Below, in pieces: positions 28,948 through 37,409 of a stretch of DNA of 64,000 nucleotides. This DNA comes from Bacillus sp. Cs-700 (GTDB lineage Bacteria > Bacillota > Bacilli > Bacillales > Guptibacillaceae). A model generated the notes under the pieces. The model had not been told where the DNA came from. It worked only from the letters and a program-made list of their open reading frames with translations, and made no database searches. Numbering within the stretch: the stretch's first letter is position 1; every line of letters begins with the position of its first letter. Both the position numbers and the translations under genes were made by a program. The stretch is from positions 1,798,001-1,862,000 of the forward strand of contig NZ_CP041063.1 of NCBI RefSeq assembly GCF_011082085.1, written 5' to 3'.

Positions 28948-29734
28948 TCTTGAGTTAGAAAAGCTAGAAGAAGACTTAGAACAGCCCCTCAAGTCCTATC
29001 TGGCTACGTCACCCCGTTCAGAAGATACGCAGAAGCTTCTTTTGTCATTACAGGATTCTTTTGACGAACTAAAACCGTCTCAGGTCGAATTTCAATTCGA
29101 TCAAGATACGGAACCAGCAAAGCCTTCACTCGCAAAACAATGTCTCAATCAATTAAGCTCTTATCACTGGGCTTACTGGTTAATAAGCTTTCTCATTTTT
29201 GCCATGCTAACGGTTATTTCATCTGGCAGTATGGAATCAGATAGTTTATTCCCGATTGTTGTACCGATTTATTTACTATTTGGCGTTCTTTATAGTTACA
29301 AAACGTGGAATAAAGAAATGCGCATGGTCGAATCGATTACCCCATTCCCACCAGCTCTCTTACTATTAAGCAAATTACTTGTGGTTCTCGTAGTAAACAT
29401 AGGCCTTTCGCTGTTATCAACGCTTTATATTGTCCAAGATAATACGATGATTAATCCCGGTACTTTTCTGTTGCATTGGTTTGCACCGCTTCTCTTCTTA
29501 ACGGGCTTGCTTGCTTTCGTAATGTTTCATAAAGGGGTCATCGCAGGATTTATCGCAGCGCTGCTCGGATGGGTTTTGACATTCCTTGTTTTACCTTATA
29601 CGGTGTTCGCCATTTCGGGTGAGGCGTTTCAACAGAACTTCTTATTTGTTGTCTCTTACCTCGTTATTCTAGGTCTAGGTGTAGGTATGCTTTTCTTATC
29701 ATATCGGAAAAGTTTACGCCTTTCCTACTTATGA
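28934..29734 (+). CDS. Six-helix membrane protein with soluble N-terminus (candidate anti-sigma factor / permease)
   Basis: A 266-aa protein. The first about 75 residues are cytoplasmic and acidic (LELEKLEEDLEQPLKSYL), without the HxxxCxxC of zinc anti-sigma factors. Six hydrophobic helices follow, an arrangement like an ABC-2 permease. Its position directly after an ECF sigma gene, overlapping it by 14 bp, is where an anti-sigma factor is expected; the ATPase gene that follows suggests it is also a transporter subunit. Both roles are inference; no named family was recognised. Confidence 0.75.
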   Translation: MQNIDLELEKLEEDLEQPLKSYLATSPRSEDTQKLLLSLQDSFDELKPSQVEFQFDQDTEPAKPSLAKQCLNQLSSYHWAYWLISFLIFAMLTVISSGSMESDSLFPIVVPIYLLFGVLYSYKTWNKEMRMVESITPFPPALLLLSKLLVVLVVNIGLSLLSTLYIVQDNTMINPGTFLLHWFAPLLFLTGLLAFVMFHKGVIAGFIAALLGWVLTFLVLPYTVFAISGEAFQQNFLFVVSYLVILGLGVGMLFLSYRKSLRLSYL

Positions 29735-29744
29735 GGTGGAAGGA

Positions 29745-30626
29745 ATGATCCAGGTAAAGAACGTCAAACATGACCGAAAACACTTTTCTCTGTCCATTCC
29801 AGAATTAGCGTTAGGTAGAGGCATCACCATCTTAGTTGGCAAGAACGGGTCCGGTAAATCAACGTTACTTCAACTAATCGCAACCGCTTTAAAGCCTCAC
29901 AGAGGTACGATTCAATACGGCGGGAAAACCATTGATGATTCCCTGCCCTTCATTCGTAAAAATATCGGATTTCTTCCAACCGGTATTGAACTATATGAAG
30001 AAATGAGAGTAAAACGATTTCTACGCTACATGAGTGAATTAAAAGGTGTTGTTAATAAAGATGCTGTTGAACAATCGCTTGTTGGCCTGCACCTTCAAGA
30101 CGTGAAAGGTGCCAAAATCAAAACCCTCTCACAGGGGATGAAACAAAGAGTTGGAATTGCCCAGGCAATTCTGGACTGTCCACCTATCTTGCTACTTGAT
30201 GAACCATTAAATTACCTGGATAGTCGTGAACGAAAAAACGTCGTCTCACTTTTAACAAGGTATGCACAATCAAGACTCGTCCTCATTGCCACACATGAGT
30301 TAAATGAATGGGAAGATATGGCGGACGAGGTCATTTGGCTTCAAGAAGGAAAAGTTCTTTTTAAAGGACCAATCAACCTTTGGAAAACAAGTTTACCTTT
30401 ACGTGTGTATAAAGGTCATATTCCTCTCTCTAAAATCAAAGATCTTGATCAAGAACGAATCATTCATATGAAGCGGGGACATGATCATTATTTAATTAAA
30501 TATATCGATGAAACAAAACCATTTGAGCATTTTAAAGAAGCCGAAGTTACGATCGAAGATGCTTACTTTATACGAAAGAAATCTAGAGATCAAGGAACCC
30601 TCCCTCCTCATCATTTGATATTCTAA
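29745..30626 (+). CDS. ABC transporter ATP-binding protein 2 (altered Q-loop)
   Basis: A 293-aa nucleotide-binding subunit. Walker A is GKNGSGKST, the signature is LSQGMKQRVGIAQ, Walker B is ILLLDEP, and the H-loop is ATHELNE. At the Q-loop the usual glutamine is threonine (IGFLPTG, compared with YLPQ in the first ATPase of the operon), so coupling to its membrane partner may differ. The ATG at 29745 has GAGGTGG upstream and lies 10 bp after the six-helix membrane protein, its probable partner. Last gene of the operon before a strong terminator. Confidence 0.9.
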   Translation: MIQVKNVKHDRKHFSLSIPELALGRGITILVGKNGSGKSTLLQLIATALKPHRGTIQYGGKTIDDSLPFIRKNIGFLPTGIELYEEMRVKRFLRYMSELKGVVNKDAVEQSLVGLHLQDVKGAKIKTLSQGMKQRVGIAQAILDCPPILLLDEPLNYLDSRERKNVVSLLTRYAQSRLVLIATHELNEWEDMADEVIWLQEGKVLFKGPINLWKTSLPLRVYKGHIPLSKIKDLDQERIIHMKRGHDHYLIKYIDETKPFEHFKEAEVTIEDAYFIRKKSRDQGTLPPHHLIF

Positions 30627-30662
30627 AAAAGTAGCCCTTATTGATCAGGGGCTACTTTTTTT
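30627..30662 (+). terminator. Terminator of the ABC / ECF sigma operon
   Basis: Stem AAAAGTAGCCC / GGGCTACTTTT (30627-30637 and 30649-30659) followed by further T, directly after the last stop codon. Confidence 0.92.
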
Positions 30663-30722
30663 AGCAGGTGCTTTCCTCTCTATAGCGAACTAATGGTTAA
30701 CCGAGTAAAGAAGGTGATTTCC

Positions 30723-31478
30723 TTGCAAAAGCAATCTCTTGGTATGATCTATGAATTTATTCTCGCCCTTCTTCTTATCTATTCACTCGTCGTTGATTTG
30801 CCAGATCCTGAAGGAGCCGCACTCGATTTCTTTATTTGGATCCTATTTTTGATTGATTACGCGACACGGCTTTTCTTAAGCGAAAATAAGTGGACTTTCA
30901 TTAAACAGCACCCGCTTGATTTAATTGCCATTATCCCTCTCGATCAGTTGTTTCGAACTGCTAGATTTGTTCGATTCATACGCGTTATTCGTTTAGTGGC
31001 CCTTATCAATCACCGCACTTCTATGTTTGAACTATTTTTCACAAAATACAAGATTGATCGCGCCTTTGTCTATGTGATCTCGCTTCTATTTGTTTCTGCT
31101 CTTTCAATGAAATGGATCGAACCGGAGTTTGAAACCTATGGTGATGCACTCTGGTGGGCAGTTGTCACAACGACCACTGTCGGCTATGGTGACTTATATC
31201 CTGAAACAACGGTCGGAAAAATTGTGGCAGGCGTTTTAATGATCGTCGGCATTGGGACGATTGGGGTGATTACAGGGACGGTTGCAGCGATGTTTTCCAA
31301 TAATAACCGAAATAACCTCCCATCTGAATTAGAGGAAATAAGAAGAAAAATTAACAGCTATCCTAACATTAACCAGCTCGACTACAAGCATATGATTGAA
31401 AAACTTGAAGAAATCCAAAAAAGAGAGGCGAGAAAGGATTCTGATGAACATAAGGAAACGAAACATCAAACATCTTAA
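30723..31478 (+). CDS. Voltage-gated-type potassium channel
   Basis: A 251-aa channel subunit of six-helix type. The selectivity filter is TTTTVGYGDLYPE, and a voltage-sensor-like S4 helix RTARFVRFIRVIRLVAL has arginine at about every third position. The C-terminal about 45 residues are charged and cytoplasmic, too short for an RCK domain. The best start is the TTG at 30723, 7-8 nt after AAGGTG; the frame is open to an ATG at 30693 without a ribosome site. It stands alone and probably serves K+ homeostasis or membrane potential. Confidence 0.92.
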   Translation: MQKQSLGMIYEFILALLLIYSLVVDLPDPEGAALDFFIWILFLIDYATRLFLSENKWTFIKQHPLDLIAIIPLDQLFRTARFVRFIRVIRLVALINHRTSMFELFFTKYKIDRAFVYVISLLFVSALSMKWIEPEFETYGDALWWAVVTTTTVGYGDLYPETTVGKIVAGVLMIVGIGTIGVITGTVAAMFSNNNRNNLPSELEEIRRKINSYPNINQLDYKHMIEKLEEIQKREARKDSDEHKETKHQTS

Positions 31479-31496
31479 TACGCTTAACTAAATAAA

Positions 31497-31540
31497 ATTC
31501 CCCTAAAAGGCGTTTGAAAGAACAAACGCTTTAGGGGAAT
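31497..31540. terminator. Strong hairpin terminator, K+ channel / cupin
   Basis: A long stem with arms ATTCCCCTAAA and TTTAGGGGAAT plus an inner GCGTTTG / CAAACGC stem. The T-rich tract (TTTTATTT) follows on the minus strand, so it mainly serves the cupin gene. Confidence 0.85.
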
Positions 31541-31576
31541 GAGACAAAAATTTTGTTCAAATCAACTTATCCGCTA

Positions 31577-32368
31577 CTAAAGTTTCTTGCTTTCTTGAAG
31601 AAGTTTCGATTCTCCAGTCCGTTCCCATTCTTCCACGACTTCGTACGCTTTCTCAGGTGAATAACCCTTTCCTACTAGCACTCCCATTAAGATGAATTCT
31701 TGCAAAATATGCTTCGCATTTATACCTCTTTTCACATCTTCTAGGCCTTCATTTACGAGGTATTCCGTATACTCCACCCACTCATCTGGCGTTTTACCAA
31801 ACACCTTTTGAGCTCGATTATTCTCGCCTTCTTCCGCAGCTATCGCATCTGCTTTCGTTTCATGAACCGTTCCAAACGGATGGTTTGGTGGCGCATAGAT
31901 GGAATAAAGCTTTATTGGTACATCACCAGTATTTGTTAGGTTATGCCATGTTCCTGCAGGAATGAAAACCGCATAATCGTCATAAACCTCTCTCTGATAA
32001 TTCAAAGCATCTTTTCGTTTCCCCATCTGAACCTTTCCCTGACCTTGTTCAATCCGCAAGAACTGGTCTAAATTGGGATGTCTTTCAAGTCCAATATCTT
32101 CTCCTACGTCGATACTCATTAAAGTCAATTGTAAGTGGTCGCCAGTCCATAAAGCCGTTCGAAAGGTATCGTTTTGTTTCGTCGCTTCCTCAATGTTCGC
32201 AACAAAAGGTTTTGGCCCATAATCTTTAAACTCTCTACTCCCCATACTGCTCGAGAAACGAAAAGAACCCGTGTCATTGTGCATTATAGTCTCAATCCCT
32301 TCACAAATCATAAAATATCCTATGCATTTGTTCTGGGTGTGTACGTTAATTTTAAAATATTGACCCAT
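31577..32368 (-). CDS. Cupin-domain protein
   Basis: A small-barrel metalloprotein. Cupin motif 1 is in ERHPNLDQFLRIEQGQG, and motif 2 is VFIPAGTWHNLTNTGD, giving the usual His/Glu and His metal ligands. The C-terminal quarter (residues about 190-263) is helical. The start is uncertain: the ATG at 32368 has no ribosome site, another ATG follows AGGA about 20 codons in, and homologous sequence seems to begin near residue 42 (SREFKDYG). The function is unknown; sugar isomerase or dioxygenase activity cannot be told from the motifs. Confidence 0.82.
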   Translation of the reverse strand: MGQYFKINVHTQNKCIGYFMICEGIETIMHNDTGSFRFSSSMGSREFKDYGPKPFVANIEEATKQNDTFRTALWTGDHLQLTLMSIDVGEDIGLERHPNLDQFLRIEQGQGKVQMGKRKDALNYQREVYDDYAVFIPAGTWHNLTNTGDVPIKLYSIYAPPNHPFGTVHETKADAIAAEEGENNRAQKVFGKTPDEWVEYTEYLVNEGLEDVKRGINAKHILQEFILMGVLVGKGYSPEKAYEVVEEWERTGESKLLQESKKL

Positions 32369-32390
32369 TTTTTTACTTTATAACGAGGAA

Positions 32391-32423
32391 AAAAATCGCA
32401 CTGTTAAAATTCAGTGCGATTTT
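32391..32423 (-). terminator. Terminator of the intracellular subtilisin gene
   Basis: Stem AAAATCGCACTG / CAGTGCGATTTT (32392-32423) followed by a T-run on the minus strand, just after the protease stop codon. Confidence 0.9.
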
Positions 32424-32437
32424 CAATATCAAGTCTC

Positions 32438-33445
32438 TTATGATTTAACCACTTTTTCCGCTTTCACTTCAGTTTGGCTCCATGTAGTCGTATAAATATT
32501 GAAGAGGGATTCAAGTTGATTCACTAAATCAAGTGCGAGAAGCCCATTCCCCTCTGCTTGCTTCGAACACCCTATCGGCACAGTTCTCTTAATTAGCTGT
32601 GAATAAATTTCGGCTTCACTGAGCGTTCTCTTAAATTCCTTTTCAGCCACGTTCATTAACAAAGCAAGTGCTCCTGATACGTGCGGAGCAGCCATAGACG
32701 TGCCAGAAAGTACGGCATACTCCCCACCTGGATAAGTTGATACAATATCAACTCCTGGTGCAATTAAATCAATTTCGTTATTCGTATTCGAAAACGGTGC
32801 AAGCGTACGTTGGAAAGAGGCTGCTCCTACTTCAATAACCTCATTATACGCGCCTGGATAAGCGTATTCTGACGTATCTTCTCTACCGTCACCTTCATTT
32901 CCAGCGGCGCACACGATCGAAATATTTTGACTCACAGCATCTTTAATTGCTTCGTAAAGTTCAGGAACATTAGACGGGCCACCGAGAGACATCGACATGA
33001 CATTTACCCGCTCACCATCTGGTCCCCGCCAATCGATCGCATAGCGGATGCCATTTATGATTGATTGATAAGAACCGCTCCCCGCTTCATTCAGTACTTT
33101 TACAATTAATAACTTCGAATCTGGCGCCACACCTTGAACACCTTTTTCTCCGTTTGTCGCCGCAATTGTTCCGGCTACATGCGTCCCGTGACCATTATTA
33201 TCATCGTAACGATCTGAATCTCCACCAAAATCTTGCGTGAAATTCTTACCACCGATGATGCGGGATTGTAGATCAGGATGATCAATCTGACAACCTGTGT
33301 CGATAACGGCAATGATTCTTCCCTTTCCTTTTTCTGATTCCTCCCATATGGCTGGTGCTTGGACCATTTCCACTCCGTCGGGCAGAATTCCCGCTTGTTT
33401 AACGACCGCATTTACTTCGAATGGGATTAGTCTAACTTCGCTCAT
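32438..33445 (-). CDS. isp: Intracellular subtilisin-type serine protease
   Basis: A 335-aa subtilase without a signal peptide. The catalytic triad is Asp in [16 protein letters not shown], His in [16 protein letters not shown], and Ser in [13 protein letters not shown], with the oxyanion Asn in CAAGNEG. The short N-terminal extension has the RLIPF variant of the LIPY motif by which intracellular subtilisins block their own active site until it is clipped. The ATG at 33445 has GAGAGGGG 8 nt upstream. Likely role: cytoplasmic protein turnover in stationary phase or sporulation. Monocistronic. Confidence 0.94.
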   Translation of the reverse strand: MSEVRLIPFEVNAVVKQAGILPDGVEMVQAPAIWEESEKGKGRIIAVIDTGCQIDHPDLQSRIIGGKNFTQDFGGDSDRYDDNNGHGTHVAGTIAATNGEKGVQGVAPDSKLLIVKVLNEAGSGSYQSIINGIRYAIDWRGPDGERVNVMSMSLGGPSNVPELYEAIKDAVSQNISIVCAAGNEGDGREDTSEYAYPGAYNEVIEVGAASFQRTLAPFSNTNNEIDLIAPGVDIVSTYPGGEYAVLSGTSMAAPHVSGALALLMNVAEKEFKRTLSEAEIYSQLIKRTVPIGCSKQAEGNGLLALDLVNQLESLFNIYTTTWSQTEVKAEKVVKS

Positions 33446-33556
33446 GTACAACGCCCCTCTCTTTTACCTGAATTATCTGATAAATATTCGAGGTTTGTCT
33501 AGTTCCATATGGTCTATTTTCCCATTTTTATTTTATAGAAAAATCGTTCTTTCGTA

Positions 33557-34915
33557 CTAGAGAAGTCGGGCCGCTATTTCTGCAAGCTTACTTCGTTCTG
33601 TACTCGTTAAATGAATAATACCAACTTCATCCTCTTGCTTTAACCGCTCAACCGCATAAGTTAATCCATTATTTACAGAGTCAAGGTACGGATGATCAAT
33701 TTGTTCAGGGTCACCAATTAGAACGATTTTTGTTCCTTCTCCAACCCGTGTTAGAATCGTTTTCACTTCATGTGGTGATAAGTTTTGTACTTCATCGATA
33801 ATCACAAATTGATTTGGAATGCTTCTCCCTCTTATGTATGTTAATGCTTCAACCTTCAGAGTCCTCAGTCCTGATAAAATATGATTTAATTCCTCTTCGT
33901 TTTTTGCATCGAATAAAAATTCCAAATTGTCATAAATTGGCTGAATCCACGGCCTAAGCTTTTCTTCTTTTTCACCTGGTAGAAAGCCAATATCATTGCC
34001 AACTGGTACGACAGGCTTTGAGACAAGGAGCTTTTGGTAATATTGTTCATCCTCTGTCTGGCTAAGTCCAGCAGCAAGGGCAAGCAAGGTTTTCCCCGTA
34101 CCAGCTTTTCCTGTCGCACAGACGAGGGAGACGTTTTTGTCCATCAATAGCTCCATGAGCATGCGCTGCTGAACATTTTTTGGCAGCACTCCCCAAATAT
34201 GTTCACTCTCTCGATTCAGTCCTTGTATTACTAATTTCTGATTGTGAATCAACACTCTTCCAATTCCAGAATGACTGCTGCCAAAAAGATCTTTTAATAG
34301 GATAAAATCTTGACTATAAACTTCTTCCGTCGAATACTCTCGCACAATATCCATTGAAAGTTCCCCGCTCTTGTAAAGAGAGTCAATCAGTTCAGGAGGC
34401 ACAAGGATTTCATGGTATCCTCGATGAAGTCTCTCAACATGATCAATGAGTCGATCATTCTCATATAGTTCTGGAAAAAATACAGGTAAATCAAGCGACT
34501 TCTTTAGCGCATCTGCTTTTGCAATCATTAACGTATCATTTGAAACGAGGACGACATCGCCTAGTGAATCCGTACTTAAATTAATTGCTACTGCAATGAT
34601 GCGGTTATCATTTGAATCTTCACTAAATTCATTTCGCAATTTGTCAAAAGAGCGATGATTCAACTCAATTCGAAATGTTCCTCCGGAGTCAAGCGGAATC
34701 GCTTCATCGAGCTTTCCTTTGTTTGTGTCTCGCAGTTTTTTATACATTCTGCTAAATTCTCGCGCATTTCGACCTACCTCATTCATTAATCGCTTCTTAG
34801 AATCGATTTCTTCAATAACAATCGCTGGGACGACAACGTGGTTGTCTCCAAACTGAAAGAGTGAATGGGCATCATGCAAAAGAATATTGGTGTCTAGAAC
34901 AAAGGTTTTCAACAA
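33557..34915 (-). CDS. ylaK: PIN-PhoH ATPase (YlaK)
   Basis: A 452-aa fusion of a PIN-like RNase domain and a PhoH ATPase. The N-terminal KTFVLDTNILLHDAHSL gives the PIN acidic residues. The C-terminal half has Walker A ATGKAGTGKTLLALAAGL and Walker B QFVIIDEVQNL. The pair is conserved in bacilli and thought to act on RNA. The start is TTG at 34915 with AAGGAG 8 nt upstream. Upstream is a divergent-free gap and a GNAT gene on the same strand. Confidence 0.93.
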   Translation of the reverse strand: MLKTFVLDTNILLHDAHSLFQFGDNHVVVPAIVIEEIDSKKRLMNEVGRNAREFSRMYKKLRDTNKGKLDEAIPLDSGGTFRIELNHRSFDKLRNEFSEDSNDNRIIAVAINLSTDSLGDVVLVSNDTLMIAKADALKKSLDLPVFFPELYENDRLIDHVERLHRGYHEILVPPELIDSLYKSGELSMDIVREYSTEEVYSQDFILLKDLFGSSHSGIGRVLIHNQKLVIQGLNRESEHIWGVLPKNVQQRMLMELLMDKNVSLVCATGKAGTGKTLLALAAGLSQTEDEQYYQKLLVSKPVVPVGNDIGFLPGEKEEKLRPWIQPIYDNLEFLFDAKNEEELNHILSGLRTLKVEALTYIRGRSIPNQFVIIDEVQNLSPHEVKTILTRVGEGTKIVLIGDPEQIDHPYLDSVNNGLTYAVERLKQEDEVGIIHLTSTERSKLAEIAARLL

Positions 34916-35056
34916 CAGAACAGCTCCTTTTAACGAAAGTATAAGAAGGCGAAGGAATGTTCCTTCACCTTGAGCTATTCCCGATTTTTTCTTTCGGATC
35001 CTTCCTTTTTACACAAACACAATCTGATTTACAGTTTCTTCATATTTCGTGGTTTT

Positions 35057-35827
35057 CTATTCTCGCACATATTGTTTATAAGTCGCATATTCAAGAAAAC
35101 CAGATTTGCGGAGAATGGGTTCCGACGTTCCAAGTCTTGCCTGCGTCACCGCTAGCTCACATCCTCTTTTTCTCGCTTCAATTAGACGATCTGCTAACAA
35201 ACTACGATAGATGCCTTTCCCTCTATGTTCAGGTAGAACACCCGCCCCGTTTAAATAGAGTACCTTCCCATCCTTGCTATAGCGATAATTCGAATAACCT
35301 ACAGGCTTATTGTTATCTAAGGTAATTGTGTATCCGCCTCTTCGATCAGGGAATTGAAGGTAAGATGCTCGTTCAGTAACAGCAGCCTGAATCGCTTCGT
35401 CATCATATCCCCAGATCTTCGCTGCTACTTCCACATGCGCTTGCACGTCTTCTTCCGTATTCACTTCTCTAAACGTAAAGTCCGATATAGCCGCTTCTTC
35501 TTCTGTTAGCTTCTTCGCTAAACCTCTATATGTATCGTAATGCTGAAATCCTACTGTGAGAAGATGCTTTTCAAGTTCACTAGAATCAGAGCTTGATCGC
35601 ACCCACCACGACAATGGACTTCCTTCAAAATAAGCGATGACATCTTTTACTTCGTGGATGGTTCGATGATATCGAACAACTTTATTCGCATAGACGCTAG
35701 CTGATTTTTTATTTTTGATCGTCACGAGGTCATCTTTTTGAATATAGTGAATAGATTCAGGTACAAGAGCTTCTTCGTAATCCCATTGAATCGCTTCAAT
35801 TGCACGTATAATCTGTTCTTCATCCAT
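35057..35827 (-). CDS. GNAT-family N-acetyltransferase
   Basis: A 256-aa protein. The C-terminal half has the acetyl-CoA fold, with the pyrophosphate-binding loop in LPEHRGKGIYRSLL (residues about 200-213) and TSEPILRKSGFLEY at the end. The N-terminal half is less conserved and may be a second, degenerate GNAT-like lobe. The acceptor is unknown. The ATG at 35827 follows AGAGATG. About 140 bp separate it from ylaK. Confidence 0.82.
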   Translation of the reverse strand: MDEEQIIRAIEAIQWDYEEALVPESIHYIQKDDLVTIKNKKSASVYANKVVRYHRTIHEVKDVIAYFEGSPLSWWVRSSSDSSELEKHLLTVGFQHYDTYRGLAKKLTEEEAAISDFTFREVNTEEDVQAHVEVAAKIWGYDDEAIQAAVTERASYLQFPDRRGGYTITLDNNKPVGYSNYRYSKDGKVLYLNGAGVLPEHRGKGIYRSLLADRLIEARKRGCELAVTQARLGTSEPILRKSGFLEYATYKQYVRE

Positions 35828-35967
35828 TGTATTTCATCTCTTTTCTCCATTATTTATTTCGATTGTTCCCCCCGCATCTTTTATCACTAATCCGTCACAT
35901 CTGATTGTGATTAAAACGCGTAGCACCCGGACATACTGGGAATAAAAATGTTAAGGAGGGTGTGCTG

Positions 35968-36126
35968 ATGGAAACCAATCAGCTTAGAAAAGCACTAGAG
36001 CAGCGCAGAAACTACTACATCTCAAAGCTTATTGAGGCAGGAGCCTATTCCACCGCTGATCACCATCTCTATCACTGTACACTAACGGACCTTGAAAAAG
36101 AGTACAAACAACTATCCAACTATTAA
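35968..36126 (+). CDS. FbpA-like small basic protein
   Basis: A 52-aa protein matching the Fur-regulated basic protein A (FbpA) family: LRKALEQRRNYYISKLIEAG near the N-terminus and LYHCTLTDLEKEYKQL at the end. In B. subtilis FbpA acts in the iron-sparing response. AAGGAGG lies 8 nt before the ATG, and a terminator follows 11 bp after the stop. I could not see a Fur box in the 140 bp upstream, so iron control is not supported by the sequence. Confidence 0.8.
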   Translation: METNQLRKALEQRRNYYISKLIEAGAYSTADHHLYHCTLTDLEKEYKQLSNY

Positions 36127-36137
36127 AACGTTAACCC

Positions 36138-36162
36138 GAGATTCGATGAGAATCTCTTTTTT
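36138..36162 (+). terminator. Terminator of the FbpA-like gene
   Basis: Stem GAGATTC / GAATCTC (36138-36156) with a 5-nt loop followed by TTTTTT. Confidence 0.88.
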
Positions 36163-36251
36163 ATTTGATTGTATACGTATAAAACAGCTATAGACTGGTC
36201 AAAATAGAGCCATAGCATGAAAACTAGCAATATAAGAAAGGATGAAACATG

Positions 36252-36524
36252 ATGAATAAAGCGGAACTTTTATCGACTGTTGCGGAACGTGCAGCAATGT
36301 CAAAGAAAGATACTGCCAGAGTGGTAGACACCTTAATGGATACGATTGCCGAAGCACTTGCTAAAGGTGAAAAGGTGCAGCTTGTTGGATTTGGTAACTT
36401 TGAAGTGAGAGAACGCTCTGCTCGTAAAGGTCGCAATCCACAAACTGGCGAAGAAATTCAAATTCAAGCATCTAAGACACCTGCGTTTAAACCAGGAAAA
36501 GCATTAAAAGAAAAAGTTGTTTAA
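36252..36524 (+). CDS. hup: DNA-binding protein HU
   Basis: A 90-aa nucleoid protein. It begins [14 protein letters not shown], has [29 protein letters not shown] with the DNA-intercalating arm around RNPQTG, and ends in [14 protein letters not shown]. Two adjacent ATGs (36249 and 36252) follow AAGGA; the second gives the family N-terminus. A second HU copy elsewhere in the genome is likely, as this is not the usual hbs context. Confidence 0.95.
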   Translation: MNKAELLSTVAERAAMSKKDTARVVDTLMDTIAEALAKGEKVQLVGFGNFEVRERSARKGRNPQTGEEIQIQASKTPAFKPGKALKEKVV

Positions 36525-36532
36525 CATTCAGA

Positions 36533-36563
36533 AGAGCTGGATCCATTTGGTTCCGGCTTTTTA
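36533..36563 (+). terminator. Terminator of hup
   Basis: Stem AGCTGGA / TCCGGCT (one G-U pair) followed by TTTTTAATT, immediately downstream of the HU stop codon. Confidence 0.75.
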
Positions 36564-36578
36564 ATTGAGGAGAAATCG

Positions 36579-36668
36579 ATGGAATTTATGCAGATAATCA
36601 AATACACGGTTACCATCGTTACGATCATTATGCTGATCGTTTTTTACTACCGGATGGCTAAAAAGTAA
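36579..36668 (+). CDS. 29-aa single-helix membrane peptide
   Basis: A very short gene: GAGGAG lies 6 nt before the ATG. The peptide is a single hydrophobic helix (YTVTIVTIIMLIVFYY) ending in a basic RMAKK. It follows the hup terminator by 16 bp and ends 2 bp before a hairpin shared with the convergent MOSC gene. The ribosome site and the clean membrane-helix composition argue for a real micro-protein; no family was recognised. Confidence 0.6.
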   Translation: MEFMQIIKYTVTIVTIIMLIVFYYRMAKK

Positions 36669-36690
36669 AAGCGCGCTAACTGAGCGCGCT
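36666..36690. terminator. Terminator at the end of the MOSC gene
   Basis: Two copies of the self-complementary AGCGCGCT (36670-36677 and 36683-36690) form an 8-bp stem. On the minus strand TTTTACTTTTT follows. The MOSC stop codon lies within the hairpin. Confidence 0.75.
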
Positions 36691-37320
36691 TAGCTGTTTG
36701 CTTAATTTATGATACCAGCTCTCATTAAGTTCTTTGGCAAGTAGCGCCTTCTCAAGTCCTGCGCGATCTGTTCGATCCTTATACGTAACCCGGTTAATCA
36801 ATGAAACCGTCACACCATGGTCAGGCCGATGTTCAAGTATAATGTCATCCTGAACAGTGACGTGCCCCTCTTCTAATACTCTTAGATAATACCCGCTGTA
36901 CCCATTTTCCATCACAAATAAGTGCATATTCTCCACTTCAAACTTTTTTGCTAGCTTAAAGCAAGGCTGTCTTGGTAAACTAACCTGAACTTTTATACCA
37001 CCGATTTGATAAATATCTCCAATCCGCGCTTCTTTCTCATCTAGCCCGGACACTGTGAAATTCTCACCAAATGCAGCTGCCCTCAATTCGCATCCAAGTT
37101 TCTTTTCCCAGTACTTATAATGTTCAACGGGATAAACACAAATCGCTTTCTCTGATCCACCATGATGGACGAGATCTGCCTGGCCATCGCCTTCTACCTG
37201 AACATTTGAAACGTATACAGATTCACGAACAGGCTGTTTGTAAATACCAGTAGAAATTGGTTTTCCTTTGTAAGTCGTTTCAACGGGTTTACCAACATTT
37301 ACGCTTATTAATTTCCCCAT
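36676..37320 (-). CDS. MOSC-domain protein (YiiM/YflK type)
   Basis: A 214-aa beta-barrel MOSC protein. The conserved core is GDGQADLVHHGGSEKAICVYP, AFGENFTVSGLDE, IGDIYQIGGIKVQVSLPRQPCFKLA with the conserved cysteine, and SGYYLRVLEEG. Members of this group use a molybdenum or sulfur-carrier cysteine to reduce N-hydroxylated compounds. AAGGAGGG precedes the ATG. Its C-terminal codons overlap the terminator hairpin. Confidence 0.9.
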   Translation of the reverse strand: MGKLISVNVGKPVETTYKGKPISTGIYKQPVRESVYVSNVQVEGDGQADLVHHGGSEKAICVYPVEHYKYWEKKLGCELRAAAFGENFTVSGLDEKEARIGDIYQIGGIKVQVSLPRQPCFKLAKKFEVENMHLFVMENGYSGYYLRVLEEGHVTVQDDIILEHRPDHGVTVSLINRVTYKDRTDRAGLEKALLAKELNESWYHKLSKQLSALS

Positions 37321-37372
37321 TTAATCCCTCCTTCCTTAAGTTTAGCATAAGAAAGGCCATTCCCTTTACAAC

Positions 37373-37401
37373 GCAAAAAAACAGCCGCATGACGACTGTT
37401 T
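37373..37401 (-). terminator. Terminator of the FbpB-like gene
   Basis: Nine-bp stem AAACAGTCG / CGGCTGTTT (37379-37401, one G-U) followed by a T-run on the minus strand. Confidence 0.88.
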
Positions 37402-37409
37402 CCTTTGAT

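Noticed and set aside
34942-34970. Near-palindromic GAAGGAA / TTCCTTC hairpin between ylaK and the GNAT gene
   Set aside because: No T-run on the minus strand; not convincing as a terminator or regulator.
35828-35967. TCACA-N6-TGTGA repeat upstream of the FbpA-like gene, considered as Fur or Crp-type box
   Set aside because: It fits neither the Fur 7-1-7 consensus nor the usual orientation of a Crp site.
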